From: Hymenobacter sediminis
GTDB lineage: Bacteria; Bacteroidota; Bacteroidia; Cytophagales; Hymenobacteraceae
Assembly (NCBI RefSeq): GCF_003231285.1
Contig: NZ_QKNS01000003.1
Location: forward strand, 434,001-498,000
Reading direction: 5' to 3'
Length of the DNA stretch: 64,000 nucleotides
Positions within the stretch are counted from its first letter, which is position 1. Every line of letters starts with the position of its first letter. The position numbers were made by a program, and so were the translations under genes. The notes beneath the pieces are model-generated. The model had not been told where the DNA came from. It made no database searches and worked only from the letters and a program-made list of their open reading frames with translations. Positions 24,027-32,565 of the stretch are shown piece by piece.

Positions 24027-24324
24027 GGCGAGGAAGGGTAGAAAGCGAAGAAACGTAGCAGCTTGAGAAAAACGCGGTTAGCAGGCAGGACCTATTTCAG
24101 CAAAGAAAATTAACTGGGTGCCTACCCCTGTCCGCGCCTCAAAGTCCCCAAAAGTAGCCTTAATTCGTGGCGCCGAAAAGGTAAAATTCCTCCCGGTAAG
24201 CTGGCCAGGTGCGTGCTGCCAAACATTTTGCCCGGCGCTTCACGTATAGCATTTTGCTCCTGTTGGGCACTAGCTGCCCAGCCCCTAGCTCGACCTTATC
24301 TCTTCCTTAGCTCCCTTCCTCCTT

Positions 24325-25122
24325 ATGAAACTCCACCGATTTGCCCTGGCCGGTTGTTTGTTCGTTGCCACGGCCTGTTCCACGGTTCCCATCACCGGCC
24401 GCCGCCAGCTCAGCCTCGTTTCAGACACTGAAATGAACACCATGGCGGCTCAGGAATACCAGAAAGTGTTGGCTTCCAGTCAGGTAATTAATAGTGGTAA
24501 CGACGCGGCCATGGTCAAGCGCGTGGGGCAGCGCATTCAGCAGGCTGTAGAAACGTACTTCCGTCAGCAAAACGCACAGGCCCAATTAGAAGGCTACGCC
24601 TGGGAGTTCAACCTGATCAACGACAAGCAAGAAAACGCCTGGTGTATGCCCGGCGGCAAGGTGGCTGTGTATTCGGGCATCCTACCTATCACCCAGGACG
24701 AGGCCGGCCTAGCCGTGGTAATGGGCCACGAAATTGCCCACGCCGTAGCGCGCCACAGCTCGGAGCGTATGAGCCAGCAGATGGCGGCGCAAGGCCTGGG
24801 TAGCGTACTGTCGGCTTCGGCCGGCCAGAATCCCACGGTCACGCAAAACGTGTTTCTGCAGGCCGTAGGGGTAGGTTCTCAGCTGGGGTTGCTGAAGTAC
24901 GGCCGCAGCCAGGAATCGGAGGCTGACCACCTAGGACTCATCTTTATGGCCATGGCCGGATACAATCCTGACGGAGCCGTAGCGTTCTGGCAGCGCATGG
25001 ATGCCCGCGAAAACACAGCTTCACCTCCCGAGTTCCTGTCTACTCACCCCTCCAATGGCACCCGGATTGCGGCCATCCAGAAGGAGCTGCCTGAGGCCCG
25101 TACCTACTATAAAGGCCGCTAA
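24325..25122 (+). CDS. M48 family zinc metallopeptidase lipoprotein
   Basis: A 265-residue lipoprotein of the BepA/LoiP-like M48 type. The lipobox 'ATAC' gives Cys18. The zinc motif HEIAH has ligands His135 and His139 and catalytic Glu136; the third ligand lies in 'SQESEADHLG' near residue 196. 'WCMPGGKVAVYSGIL' precedes the motif, as is usual. These enzymes degrade or help assemble outer-membrane proteins in the periplasm. It starts at ATG 24325 and is followed after 20 bp by a second lipoprotein gene, probably in one operon. Confidence 0.93.
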   Translation: MKLHRFALAGCLFVATACSTVPITGRRQLSLVSDTEMNTMAAQEYQKVLASSQVINSGNDAAMVKRVGQRIQQAVETYFRQQNAQAQLEGYAWEFNLINDKQENAWCMPGGKVAVYSGILPITQDEAGLAVVMGHEIAHAVARHSSERMSQQMAAQGLGSVLSASAGQNPTVTQNVFLQAVGVGSQLGLLKYGRSQESEADHLGLIFMAMAGYNPDGAVAFWQRMDARENTASPPEFLSTHPSNGTRIAAIQKELPEARTYYKGR

Positions 25123-25145
25123 CCACGGCTGATTTAATCAGTTTG

Positions 25146-25715
25146 ATGAATCGTTTCCTGCGTTCTATTATTTCTCCGCTGCTGGGAGTTACGTTGCTAC
25201 TGAGTGGGCTAAGTGCCTGTGAAACCAGCAAGCGCGGCTTCCCGGAATCCAGCGCACCCACCAATGACCCCGACGTGGTAAACCGCCGCAAGCTGGAAGC
25301 TTCTAGCAAGCAGGTAGCGGAAGTGTCGGATGGCAAAATCCGCTACATCGTGCCGCGCGAGCAACTGGCCGGAGCCTTCACCCGCGAGTTCGGCGACGGC
25401 ACCGCCATCGACAAGACCATGATTCGGAAAGTGCAGGAAACGCCTAAGGACAAGGCTGTGTACTACCTGGTAGGCATTGGCCTGCGCGACGGAATGTACC
25501 GGGCTATGGCCTTGCCCCTGCAAACCTCTTCTGATAACAGCCTCTACCTGAGCTCCAACGCCGCCCGCTATATCATTACGGGGGTAGGGTGCACGTTTTG
25601 CTTTTTCAACTTCGAGAAAAACGAAATTGTGGGCACTACCTGCGAGGAAAACACCGGCGGCAGCCGCTGCGACCTGCGCGTAGAAGACAACAACGGTTTC
25701 TTTCCCCGCCGCTAG
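25146..25715 (+). CDS. Lipoprotein of unknown function
   Basis: A 189-residue lipoprotein: 'MNRFLRSIISPLLGVTLLLSGLSAC' ends in a lipobox. The mature part contains 'DGKIRYIVPREQLAGAFTREFGDGTAIDKTMI', a basic middle and four Cys near the C-terminus ('GVGCTFCFFNFEKNEIVGTTCEENTGGSRC') that may form disulfides. I do not recognise the family. The ATG at 25146 is preferred to the TTG one codon earlier. Likely cotranscribed with the M48 gene and the tiny gene that starts 2 bp after its stop. Confidence 0.68.
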   Translation: MNRFLRSIISPLLGVTLLLSGLSACETSKRGFPESSAPTNDPDVVNRRKLEASSKQVAEVSDGKIRYIVPREQLAGAFTREFGDGTAIDKTMIRKVQETPKDKAVYYLVGIGLRDGMYRAMALPLQTSSDNSLYLSSNAARYIITGVGCTFCFFNFEKNEIVGTTCEENTGGSRCDLRVEDNNGFFPRR

Positions 25716-25717
25716 CT

Positions 25718-25846
25718 ATGCTTAGTCGCAAATGGATTCTGCGCCTCTCGCTCACGGCGCTGGCCCTGCTCGTCACTACCGACCGGCGCCGGCCCAAGCC
25801 TACCGCTCCGCCGCCCAAGGATGAAGACGACAAGCCAACCGATTAG
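25718..25846 (+). CDS. Small membrane or secreted protein (42 aa)
   Basis: A 42-residue ORF begins at ATG 25718, 2 bases after the preceding stop. It has a basic start, a hydrophobic helix ('ILRLSLTALALLVTT') and a charged Pro/Lys/Asp tail ('PKPTAPPPKDEDDKPTD'). Size, position and the following terminator suit a small membrane peptide, but no homologue is recognised and it could be spurious. Confidence 0.42.
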   Translation: MLSRKWILRLSLTALALLVTTDRRRPKPTAPPPKDEDDKPTD

Positions 25847-25855
25847 CCTCCAGGA

Positions 25856-25883
25856 AAAAGGCCCGCCAACTGGCGGGCCTTTT
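25856..25883. terminator. Bidirectional terminator
   Basis: AAAAGGCCCGCCA / TGGCGGGCCTTTT with a 2-base gap, between the M48 operon and the convergent alpha/beta hydrolase gene. Confidence 0.85.
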
Positions 25884-25900
25884 CTATTACTTAGGCTGCT

Positions 25901-26611
25901 CTAAATCATTCCTTCCTGCACGGTTTCCACGAAGCGGGCAATGCGGTTTACCAGCAAATCGGGGTTCACCTTTTCCAGCGGGTGGGGAGTGTTCATGATA
26001 ATTTCGAAGGTAGCGCGGGGCATGTGGTCGGCGAAGTAGCGGGAAGCATCGACGCCGGCGGTTTTGTCCAGTTCGCCTACCAGCACCTGCACGGGTACTT
26101 CCAGGGCGGCCAGCTTTTCAGGCGTCAGCAAGGGCGCATCGCCGAGGCCGCGCATGAGCGTGCTGGTTGCCTGCAGTAGCTCGGGTAGGGGGGTAGGAGC
26201 GTGCAATTGGGTAAGCTGCTCAGCAAACTGCGGGACTTTCTCGCGCATTTTTTCAGCGTCGAGCAGGCGCGTTTCGGCCAGGGCCGTGGCCGGCGACCAG
26301 TCGAGCTTGGTGCCAAGGGTCGTGATGCTGCTAAACAGCTCCGGCCACTGCACGGCCGCCGACAGCGCTGCGTAGCCACCCAGGCTGTAGCCAAATACGT
26401 GCACCGGGGGTAGGAGCCGGTCCTGAATGAACTGCCGAATTTCCTGCGCGAAATGCTTCATGGAAAACTCGCCGGCTACCAGGGGGCGGCCGCCATGGCC
26501 GCTAAAGGAAAATGTGTGCACCTGGTAGAACGGTGGCAGCTCGCGCACCAGAAACTTCAGCTGCGCTTCCGATGCCAGAGCACCATGCAGAAGCAGAAGG
26601 GTATGTTGCAT
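25901..26611 (-). CDS. Alpha/beta hydrolase
   Basis: A 236-residue alpha/beta-hydrolase fold protein. The oxyanion region is 'LLLLHGALASE', the nucleophile elbow 'VFGYSLGGYAAL' supplies Ser, the acid is probably the Asp in 'LVGELDKTAGV', and the His is in 'MNTPHPLEKV'. Its substrate cannot be named. Start at ATG 26611. It lies 89 bp downstream of mpl on the same strand, so the two may be cotranscribed. Confidence 0.85.
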   Translation of the reverse strand: MQHTLLLLHGALASEAQLKFLVRELPPFYQVHTFSFSGHGGRPLVAGEFSMKHFAQEIRQFIQDRLLPPVHVFGYSLGGYAALSAAVQWPELFSSITTLGTKLDWSPATALAETRLLDAEKMREKVPQFAEQLTQLHAPTPLPELLQATSTLMRGLGDAPLLTPEKLAALEVPVQVLVGELDKTAGVDASRYFADHMPRATFEIIMNTPHPLEKVNPDLLVNRIARFVETVQEGMI

Positions 26612-26700
26612 ATCTTAATTCCGACAGAAGCAGAAAGCACCTGACCAGCGGGAAAGAACGGGTACTCCTCGCTGCCTCGCCAGGCACCTGCTACTCGGTA

Positions 26701-28086
26701 CTATTTCGTCACCACAGCGGCCAGTTCAGCCAAGTCCAGCCCGTCAAATGTTCCCGACGACATCATCAGCAGGTTCGCGTTCTGCCAGCTTTGGGCGTGC
26801 AGGAACTCGGCCAACTGCTTGCTGTCGGTAAATACCCGAAGATCGGGGCGCTGGAAGGCCTGCTGCACGGCTTCCGGGGGCAGCGGGGGTAGGCGCTTGT
26901 GCTCCAGCACATGAGGATTGAAGTAAACCACGGCCACGTCGGGCGTGTCGAAGGTGTGGGCGTACTGGGGCAGGAAGGCAGGGTTCAGGGAGCTGAAGGT
27001 ATGCAGCTCCAGGCAGGCCACCAGCTTACGCTGCGGGTACTGCTTCTTGAAGGCCGTAGCGGTAGCCTTCAGCTTGCTGGGGGCGTGGGCAAAATCTTTG
27101 TACACCACCGAGTCCTGGCCTTCACTTACCTTCTCCAGCCGACGAGCAGCACCCTTGAAGGAGCCCAGGGCTTCATAGAAGTCTTTGCCTTTGATGCCCA
27201 GCTGCTTGCACACTTCCTTGGCCGCCGAAATGTTGCGCAGGTTATGCTCCCCAAACACTTTTACGGGCACCTCGTCGTCCTTCTTGGTGATGAGGTAGGT
27301 CTTGCCGTCCCGGATAACGTGCTCGTGCGGACCGTAGCCGATGTAGGTTACGTCGGGGTTGCTGGGCACGGTTACCAGCTGCACCTGCTCGTCGTTCTGG
27401 TCGTAAATGAGTACGCCGGCCTTGGGCGTCATCTCCGCGAAAATCTTGAACTGCTCGCGGTAGATTTCTTCCGTCGGAAACACGTTGATATGGTCCCAGC
27501 TGATGCCGGAAATAACCCCGATGTGGTGCTGGTAGAGGTGAAACTTGGGCCGCCGGTCGATGGGTGACGACAAGTATTCGTCGCCCTCGATGATGATGAT
27601 GGGGGCATCTTCCGTGAGCTGCACCATCAGGTCGAACCCTTCCAGCTGAGCACCTACCGCGTAGTCAAACTTGCGGCCGTGGTAGCGCAGTACGTGCAGA
27701 ATGAGGGAGGTAATACTGGTTTTGCCGTGCGACCCCCCGATTACTACCCGTTGCTTGTCGCGCGAAGCCTCATAAATAAACTCGGGGAAGGAGTACACCC
27801 GCAGCCCCAGCTCCTGGGCGCGCAGTAGTTCGGGGTTATCGGGGCGGGCGTGCATGCCCACAATCACAGCATCGAGGTCCTGGGTAACCTTCTCCGGAAA
27901 CCAGCCTTCTTCGGCCGGCAGCAGGCCCGCTTTGGCCAGGCGGCTTTTTGCGGGCTCAAATATTTCATCGTCGGAGCCGGTAACGTGGGCGCCGCGCTGG
28001 TGCAGGGCCAGGGCCAGGTTATGCATAATACTGCCCCCGGTAGCAATCAGGTGCAGGCGTTGGAGCGAAGAAGGGGTAGCAGCCAT
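26701..28086 (-). CDS. mpl: UDP-N-acetylmuramate:L-alanyl-gamma-D-glutamyl-meso-diaminopimelate ligase (Mpl)
   Basis: A 461-residue Mur ligase-fold protein that matches Mpl, which recycles the murein tripeptide onto UDP-MurNAc. The N-terminal Rossmann start 'LHLIATGGSIMHNLALAL' differs from the MurC 'GIGG' and is the Mpl form. The ATP P-loop GGSHGKTS is at 117-124, with 'IEGDEYLSSPIDRRPKFHLY' and 'FKGAARRLEKV' as further family signatures. 'YKDFAHAPSKLKATATAF' is typical of Mpl. Start at ATG 28086. Confidence 0.9.
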   Translation of the reverse strand: MAATPSSLQRLHLIATGGSIMHNLALALHQRGAHVTGSDDEIFEPAKSRLAKAGLLPAEEGWFPEKVTQDLDAVIVGMHARPDNPELLRAQELGLRVYSFPEFIYEASRDKQRVVIGGSHGKTSITSLILHVLRYHGRKFDYAVGAQLEGFDLMVQLTEDAPIIIIEGDEYLSSPIDRRPKFHLYQHHIGVISGISWDHINVFPTEEIYREQFKIFAEMTPKAGVLIYDQNDEQVQLVTVPSNPDVTYIGYGPHEHVIRDGKTYLITKKDDEVPVKVFGEHNLRNISAAKEVCKQLGIKGKDFYEALGSFKGAARRLEKVSEGQDSVVYKDFAHAPSKLKATATAFKKQYPQRKLVACLELHTFSSLNPAFLPQYAHTFDTPDVAVVYFNPHVLEHKRLPPLPPEAVQQAFQRPDLRVFTDSKQLAEFLHAQSWQNANLLMMSSGTFDGLDLAELAAVVTK

Positions 28087-28192
28087 TCAGGATAAAAAGT
28101 AAGCAGGCGGCAAAGGTAAGCTTTCGGGGGGAGAGGTGATAAAGTGAAACCTCACCTCGTCGGTTGTGCTAAAAGAAACCTTTCTCGGCACT

Positions 28193-28223
28193 TCTGGATT
28201 CTAGAACGCAGCCGTTAGCTTTG
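28193..28223 (+). promoter_or_regulatory. Putative dnaB promoter
   Basis: TAGCTTTG (28216-28223) is a perfect TAnnTTTG -7 box. TCTG (28193-28196) lies 19 bases upstream, where the -33 TTTG is expected. Transcription would start about 90 bases before the ATG. Confidence 0.5.
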
Positions 28224-28320
28224 TACCCCTTTGCGAAAATGGGGCGTTAGGCCCGAGGAAATTTCTCAGGACTCAACCACTAACGGCCCAACCTGCTTAC
28301 CTTGTAGTGCTTACTCAGTG

Positions 28321-29937
28321 ATGAACGACCGGATGGATGACCGCCTGAAACTATCAGCCTCGCGGGCCAAAGCCGCCTGGAACACCCGCCCCGCGGTGGT
28401 TCCGATGGGTGGCCCCGCGGGCAAGTTGCCTCCGCAGGCCCTGGAGCTGGAAGCCGCCGTGCTTGGGGCGCTCATGCTGGAGAAGGACGCCCTCACGACG
28501 GTAATTGATATTCTGAAGCCTCAGAGCTTCTACAAAGATGGCCACCAACGCATTTTCAAGGCCATTCTGAACTTGTTTGACAAGTCGGAGCCGATTGATA
28601 TTCTGACGGTTACGCACGAGTTGCGCGAGATGGGCGAGCTGGAGGCCGCCGGCGGTGCTCACTATGTGGCTAACCTAACGTTCAAGGTAAACTCGGCGGC
28701 GAACATCGAGTACCACGCCCGCATTATCACCGAAAATGCTATCAAGCGCGAGCTAATCCGCATTGCCTCGGACATTCAGCGCGACGCATTTGAGGATACC
28801 ACCGACGTGTTCAACCTGCTCGACAGCACGGAGCAGTCGTTGTTTGAAGTGTCGGAGTCGAACATTCGCAAGAACTTCGACGACATGCGCAGCCTGATGG
28901 GCAAAGCCATCAAGGAACTCGAAGAAAAGAAAGACCAGAAGGACGGCCTCACGGGCGTGCCCAGCGGCTTCTCGGCCCTGGACCGCGTAACCTCGGGCTG
29001 GCAACCCTCTGACTTGGTGATTATTGCAGCTCGCCCCGGCATGGGTAAAACCGCTTTCGTAGTATCGGCGATGCGCAATGCGGCGGTGGAGTTCAAGAAG
29101 CCTGTAGCCATTTTCTCGCTGGAAATGTCGTCGCTGCAGCTCGTGAATCGTTTGATTTCAGCGGAGGCGGAGCTGGATTCCGAAAAGATCAAGAAGGGCA
29201 ACCTGGCCGACTATGAATGGGCCCAGTTGAACCATAAGATTTCGGCCCTGTCGTCGGCCCCGATTTACATTGACGATACGCCGGGCCTCAGCATCCGGGA
29301 ACTGCGCACCAAATGCCGCCGCCTCAAGGCCCACCACGACATTCAGATGATCATCATCGACTACCTGCAGCTGATGACGGGCAACACGGATGGCAAGGGT
29401 GGGGGTAACCGCGAACAGGAAATTGCCTCTATTTCGCGGGCACTAAAAGGTATTGCCAAAGAATTGAACGTGCCGGTACTGGCTCTGTCGCAGCTTTCCC
29501 GCTCCGTGGAAACTCGCGGCGGCGACAAGAAGCCGCAGCTGAGTGACCTTCGTGAATCAGGGTCTATCGAGCAGGACGCCGACATGGTAATCTTCCTGTA
29601 CCGGCCTGAGTACTATAAGATTACGGAGGATGAAATGGGTAACCCCACCCAGGGTACCGGCGAGGTTATTATTGCCAAGCACCGAAACGGCTCCTTGGAA
29701 ACGGTGCAGCTGAAGTTCATTGGCCGCTTCACCAAGTTTGCCGACCTGGATGGGGTAGGCGGCTTTGGCGATGCAGGCTTTAACCCCGGGGCCTTCCCCA
29801 CCAGCACCTTCGACGACGATGCTTCCGGCTTCGCGCCAAATACCATACGGCTGGGCTCCCGCATCAACAACGACGGGCCGCCGCCTGCGCAGCCCTTCCC
29901 GCGCAGCACCTTTGATGACGGCCCGCCGCCATTTTAA
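28321..29937 (+). CDS. dnaB: Replicative DNA helicase
   Basis: A 538-residue hexameric replicative helicase. The N-terminal domain begins 'LPPQALELEAAVLGALMLEKDALTTVIDIL'. The RecA-like domain has Walker A 'ARPGMGKTAF' near residues 237-246, 'IFSLEMSSLQLVNRL', Walker B 'MIIIDYLQLM' and 'ALSQLSRSVETRGGDKKPQLSDLRESGSIEQDADMV'. The C-terminal tail is rich in Asp/Pro/Phe ('STFDDG...PPPF'). ATG 28321 (MNDRMDDRLK) is chosen over the upstream in-frame start at 28231, whose residues look non-coding. Terminated by the hairpin at 29956. Confidence 0.95.
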   Translation: MNDRMDDRLKLSASRAKAAWNTRPAVVPMGGPAGKLPPQALELEAAVLGALMLEKDALTTVIDILKPQSFYKDGHQRIFKAILNLFDKSEPIDILTVTHELREMGELEAAGGAHYVANLTFKVNSAANIEYHARIITENAIKRELIRIASDIQRDAFEDTTDVFNLLDSTEQSLFEVSESNIRKNFDDMRSLMGKAIKELEEKKDQKDGLTGVPSGFSALDRVTSGWQPSDLVIIAARPGMGKTAFVVSAMRNAAVEFKKPVAIFSLEMSSLQLVNRLISAEAELDSEKIKKGNLADYEWAQLNHKISALSSAPIYIDDTPGLSIRELRTKCRRLKAHHDIQMIIIDYLQLMTGNTDGKGGGNREQEIASISRALKGIAKELNVPVLALSQLSRSVETRGGDKKPQLSDLRESGSIEQDADMVIFLYRPEYYKITEDEMGNPTQGTGEVIIAKHRNGSLETVQLKFIGRFTKFADLDGVGGFGDAGFNPGAFPTSTFDDDASGFAPNTIRLGSRINNDGPPPAQPFPRSTFDDGPPPF

Positions 29938-29955
29938 CCGACCAGTACTACATAC

Positions 29956-29989
29956 AAAAGCCTCCTCAGCACATGCTGAGGAGGCTTTT
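29956..29989. terminator. Bidirectional terminator
   Basis: Perfect stem AAAAGCCTCCTCAGC / GCTGAGGAGGCTTTT with a 4-base loop between convergent dnaB and the Ser-rich protein gene. Confidence 0.88.
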
Positions 29990-30032
29990 GTATTTTCCAG
30001 TAGGTAGGAGGAAGCCTTAGGCTACGCTCTAC

Positions 30033-30758
30033 TTATACGCCACTGGCGAAATCTGAATCATCGGAAGAGTTGGAGCTGCCGCGGTAGCCTTGGCTACGGC
30101 CAGCCATCGAAGAAGACGAGGAACCCGACGATTTGTCGTCGGAGTCATAGCTTGAGGAGAAGCCCGACGAGTAATCGGAATTACCCGAGTTGTAGCTGCC
30201 GCCTACGCGGTTTTCGTTCTGGCGGTCAAAGCCGCTGGAGCCATAGGCGCTGGAAGAGCTGGCGCCACGGTTCGGGCCTTTGTCCATACGGCGGCTCTCA
30301 TCTACCTGCGAGTTGGAAGAGGAGTAGCTGGACGGGTGTACCTGGCTGCCGGAGCGGTAGTTCTGGTTGGGTCGTTGTGCCTGGGCGCTGTCGCCGTAGT
30401 AGCTAACGCCTTTCATTTTTTTGCCCGATTTGCCCGAGCGGGTAGCTAGGTAGCCTAGGCCGGCCAAAGCCACAACGCCTGCTACTTTTTGCGTAGTAGA
30501 GAGCTTGTTGATTTGCTCCCAGGAGTTGGGCAGGAATTCGCGGACGCCTTGAGGAAGCTGATCTACGATTTTCTGAATGCCAGCCTGTTCCATCCAGTTT
30601 TTAGCGCCACCGGAGGATTGCTGTTCCGAAGATTTGTTCGAAGAGTCGGCGCCAGCGTTTTGCTGGTTACCGGCGTTTTGTTGCGAGTTCTGGGGCTGAT
30701 CAGCTGCGGACGAGCCGGCCGCCTCGTTGGTGGGAGTGGCAGATTGATTGGGTTCCAT
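30033..30758 (-). CDS. Low-complexity Ser/Gln/Asn-rich protein with one hydrophobic segment
   Basis: A 241-residue protein. The N-terminus is Gln/Asn/Ser-rich and disordered. A middle segment follows: an amphipathic part ('MEQAGIQKIVDQLPQGVREFLPNSWEQINKL') and a hydrophobic stretch ('VAGVVALAGLGYLAT', about residues 91-105). The C-terminal 120 residues are Ser/Gly/Asp/Tyr-rich without ordered structure. It looks like a short membrane-associated segment between disordered tails. No domain is recognised. Start at ATG 30758. Confidence 0.6.
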   Translation of the reverse strand: MEPNQSATPTNEAAGSSAADQPQNSQQNAGNQQNAGADSSNKSSEQQSSGGAKNWMEQAGIQKIVDQLPQGVREFLPNSWEQINKLSTTQKVAGVVALAGLGYLATRSGKSGKKMKGVSYYGDSAQAQRPNQNYRSGSQVHPSSYSSSNSQVDESRRMDKGPNRGASSSSAYGSSGFDRQNENRVGGSYNSGNSDYSSGFSSSYDSDDKSSGSSSSSMAGRSQGYRGSSNSSDDSDFASGV

Positions 30759-30983
30759 GCAGTTGAGTTGCGTTAAGGGTATACAGATAAGCGCTGCCTA
30801 CGTGGCAGTTAGCTTCCCTATGCGCAAAAAACAGCCGATGGGTTACAAATTAGATAATGTTTTTTCTGGTTTAGACCATATTCTATTGCTTTCCCTTGAG
30901 CTGATAAGGAGGGTGAGCAGCACAGTTACCTGAGTAAGAAAGAGTGCCACGCAGGGCGCAGCATCAGGGTCTGTTCATACCCG

Positions 30984-32459
30984 TTACCCAAACATGCCTA
31001 CGGCATCTTTGCTCGGCAACGCAGTCTTACCCATCAGGAAAACATCAACTTGCCGGGCAGCTTCCCTACCCTCTGAAATAGCCCAAACCACCAACGACTG
31101 GCCCCGACGCATATCGCCGGCCACGAACACATTGGGCCGCGACGTGAGGTAGTTAGCCTCGCTGGTAGTTTGCACATTACCGCGCTCGTCCAAGGCTACC
31201 CCCAGTTGCTGCAGCAACCCCTCGTAGCGGGGCGAGGTGAAGCCTAAGGCCAGTAGGGCCAGCTGACAAGGAATTTCGCGCTCTGAACCTTCTATTTCCG
31301 TGAAGCCCAAGCGGCGACCCAGCACATCGGTTTCCCAGGTTACATCGGTCACCAGGAGGGCGCGCAGGTGGTTGTGCTCATCACCCAGAAAGGCTTTCGT
31401 GTTGATGCCCCAGTAGCGGTGGCAGCCTTCTTCGTGCGAGGTACTGGTTCGGAAGAGGGTGGTGGGGTAGTGGGGCCAGGGCTCGAAGGCGGCCCGTCCG
31501 GCATCGGGCTGGTGCATAAGGGCAAACTGCGCCACCGAGTGGGCCTGCTGACGGTTGGCCGTGCCCACGCAGTCGGAGCCCGTGTCGCCGCTGCCAATAA
31601 CTACTACCTCTTTGCCCGTGGCCAACAGCTCCTGCTCATTGATTGGCAAGTTGCCGACACGGCGGTTATGCTGGGTGAGGTAGTCCATGGCGAAATGAAT
31701 GCCCGTTAGCTCCCGACCCGGAATAGGCAGGTCGCGCGGCACGAGGGCCCCGCCGGCCAGCACCACGGCATCAAAGGTGCGGGTAAGCTCCTCGGCAGCT
31801 AAGTCGCGGCCCACCTCGGTGTTGCACCGAAACACTACCCCATCTTCTTCCATGAGCCGCAGACGACGGTCAATCACCCATTTATCGAGCTTGAAATCGG
31901 GGATGCCGTAGCGGAGCAGCCCCCCGGGCTGGTCGTCGCGCTCAAACACCGTCACGGAATGGCCCGCCCGCACCAACTGGGCCGCTGCCGCCAGTCCGGC
32001 CGGCCCAGAGCCCACTACCGCCACCGTTTTGCCTGTTTTCAGCACCGGCGCTGTGGGCTGCACGTAGCCTTTGACGAAGGCAATTTCGATGATGTGTTTC
32101 TCGATTTCCTCGATGGCCACCGGCGCGCTATGGATACCCAGTACGCAGGCCGACTCACAGGGGGCCGGGCAGATGCGGCCCGTAAACTCCGGAAAATTGT
32201 TGGTGGAGCTGAGGATCTGGTAGGCCTGCGCCCAATCCTCGCGGTGTACGGCGTCGTTGAACTCCGGAATGATGTTGCCCAGCGGACAGCCCGAGTGGCA
32301 GAACGGAATGCCGCACTCCATACACCGCCCCGACTGCCGGTGCAGCTGTTCCTCGGAGTAGCTGCCCACAAACTCCTGGTTGTGCGTTACCCGTTCCTGC
32401 GGGTGCACCTTGGGCGGCATTTCCCGCTGAAATTCCTTAAAGCCTATTGCGTTACCCAT
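30984..32459 (-). CDS. gltD: Glutamate synthase small subunit
   Basis: A 491-residue NADPH-dependent glutamate synthase small (beta) subunit. The N-terminal iron-sulfur region has '[18 protein letters not shown]' and '[12 protein letters not shown]'. The FAD domain has '[17 protein letters not shown]', the NADPH domain '[17 protein letters not shown]', and the C-terminal '[19 protein letters not shown]' binds FAD. It takes electrons from NADPH and passes them to GltB, which makes glutamate from glutamine and 2-oxoglutarate. It follows gltB on the same strand after a 106-bp gap that holds an inverted repeat. Confidence 0.96.
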   Translation of the reverse strand: MGNAIGFKEFQREMPPKVHPQERVTHNQEFVGSYSEEQLHRQSGRCMECGIPFCHSGCPLGNIIPEFNDAVHREDWAQAYQILSSTNNFPEFTGRICPAPCESACVLGIHSAPVAIEEIEKHIIEIAFVKGYVQPTAPVLKTGKTVAVVGSGPAGLAAAAQLVRAGHSVTVFERDDQPGGLLRYGIPDFKLDKWVIDRRLRLMEEDGVVFRCNTEVGRDLAAEELTRTFDAVVLAGGALVPRDLPIPGRELTGIHFAMDYLTQHNRRVGNLPINEQELLATGKEVVVIGSGDTGSDCVGTANRQQAHSVAQFALMHQPDAGRAAFEPWPHYPTTLFRTSTSHEEGCHRYWGINTKAFLGDEHNHLRALLVTDVTWETDVLGRRLGFTEIEGSEREIPCQLALLALGFTSPRYEGLLQQLGVALDERGNVQTTSEANYLTSRPNVFVAGDMRRGQSLVVWAISEGREAARQVDVFLMGKTALPSKDAVGMFG

Positions 32460-32498
32460 GATGAGTTAATGATGTATGCAGTGGATAGGGCGGAGTGG

Positions 32499-32544
32499 CT
32501 AGAGCTAGCTCCCCTCCTCGTCTGAGGAGGGAAGCTAGCTCTAG
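32499..32544. repeat. Inverted repeat between gltB and gltD
   Basis: CTAGAGCTAGCTCCCCTCCTC / GAGGAGGG-AAGCTAGCTCTAG forms a long near-perfect hairpin with a 4-base loop. It is related to the larger repeat at 37730-37867. In the gltB-gltD gap it could set the ratio of the two subunits. Confidence 0.75.
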
Positions 32545-32565
32545 TTCTTCGTGTTGTTTCAAGCG

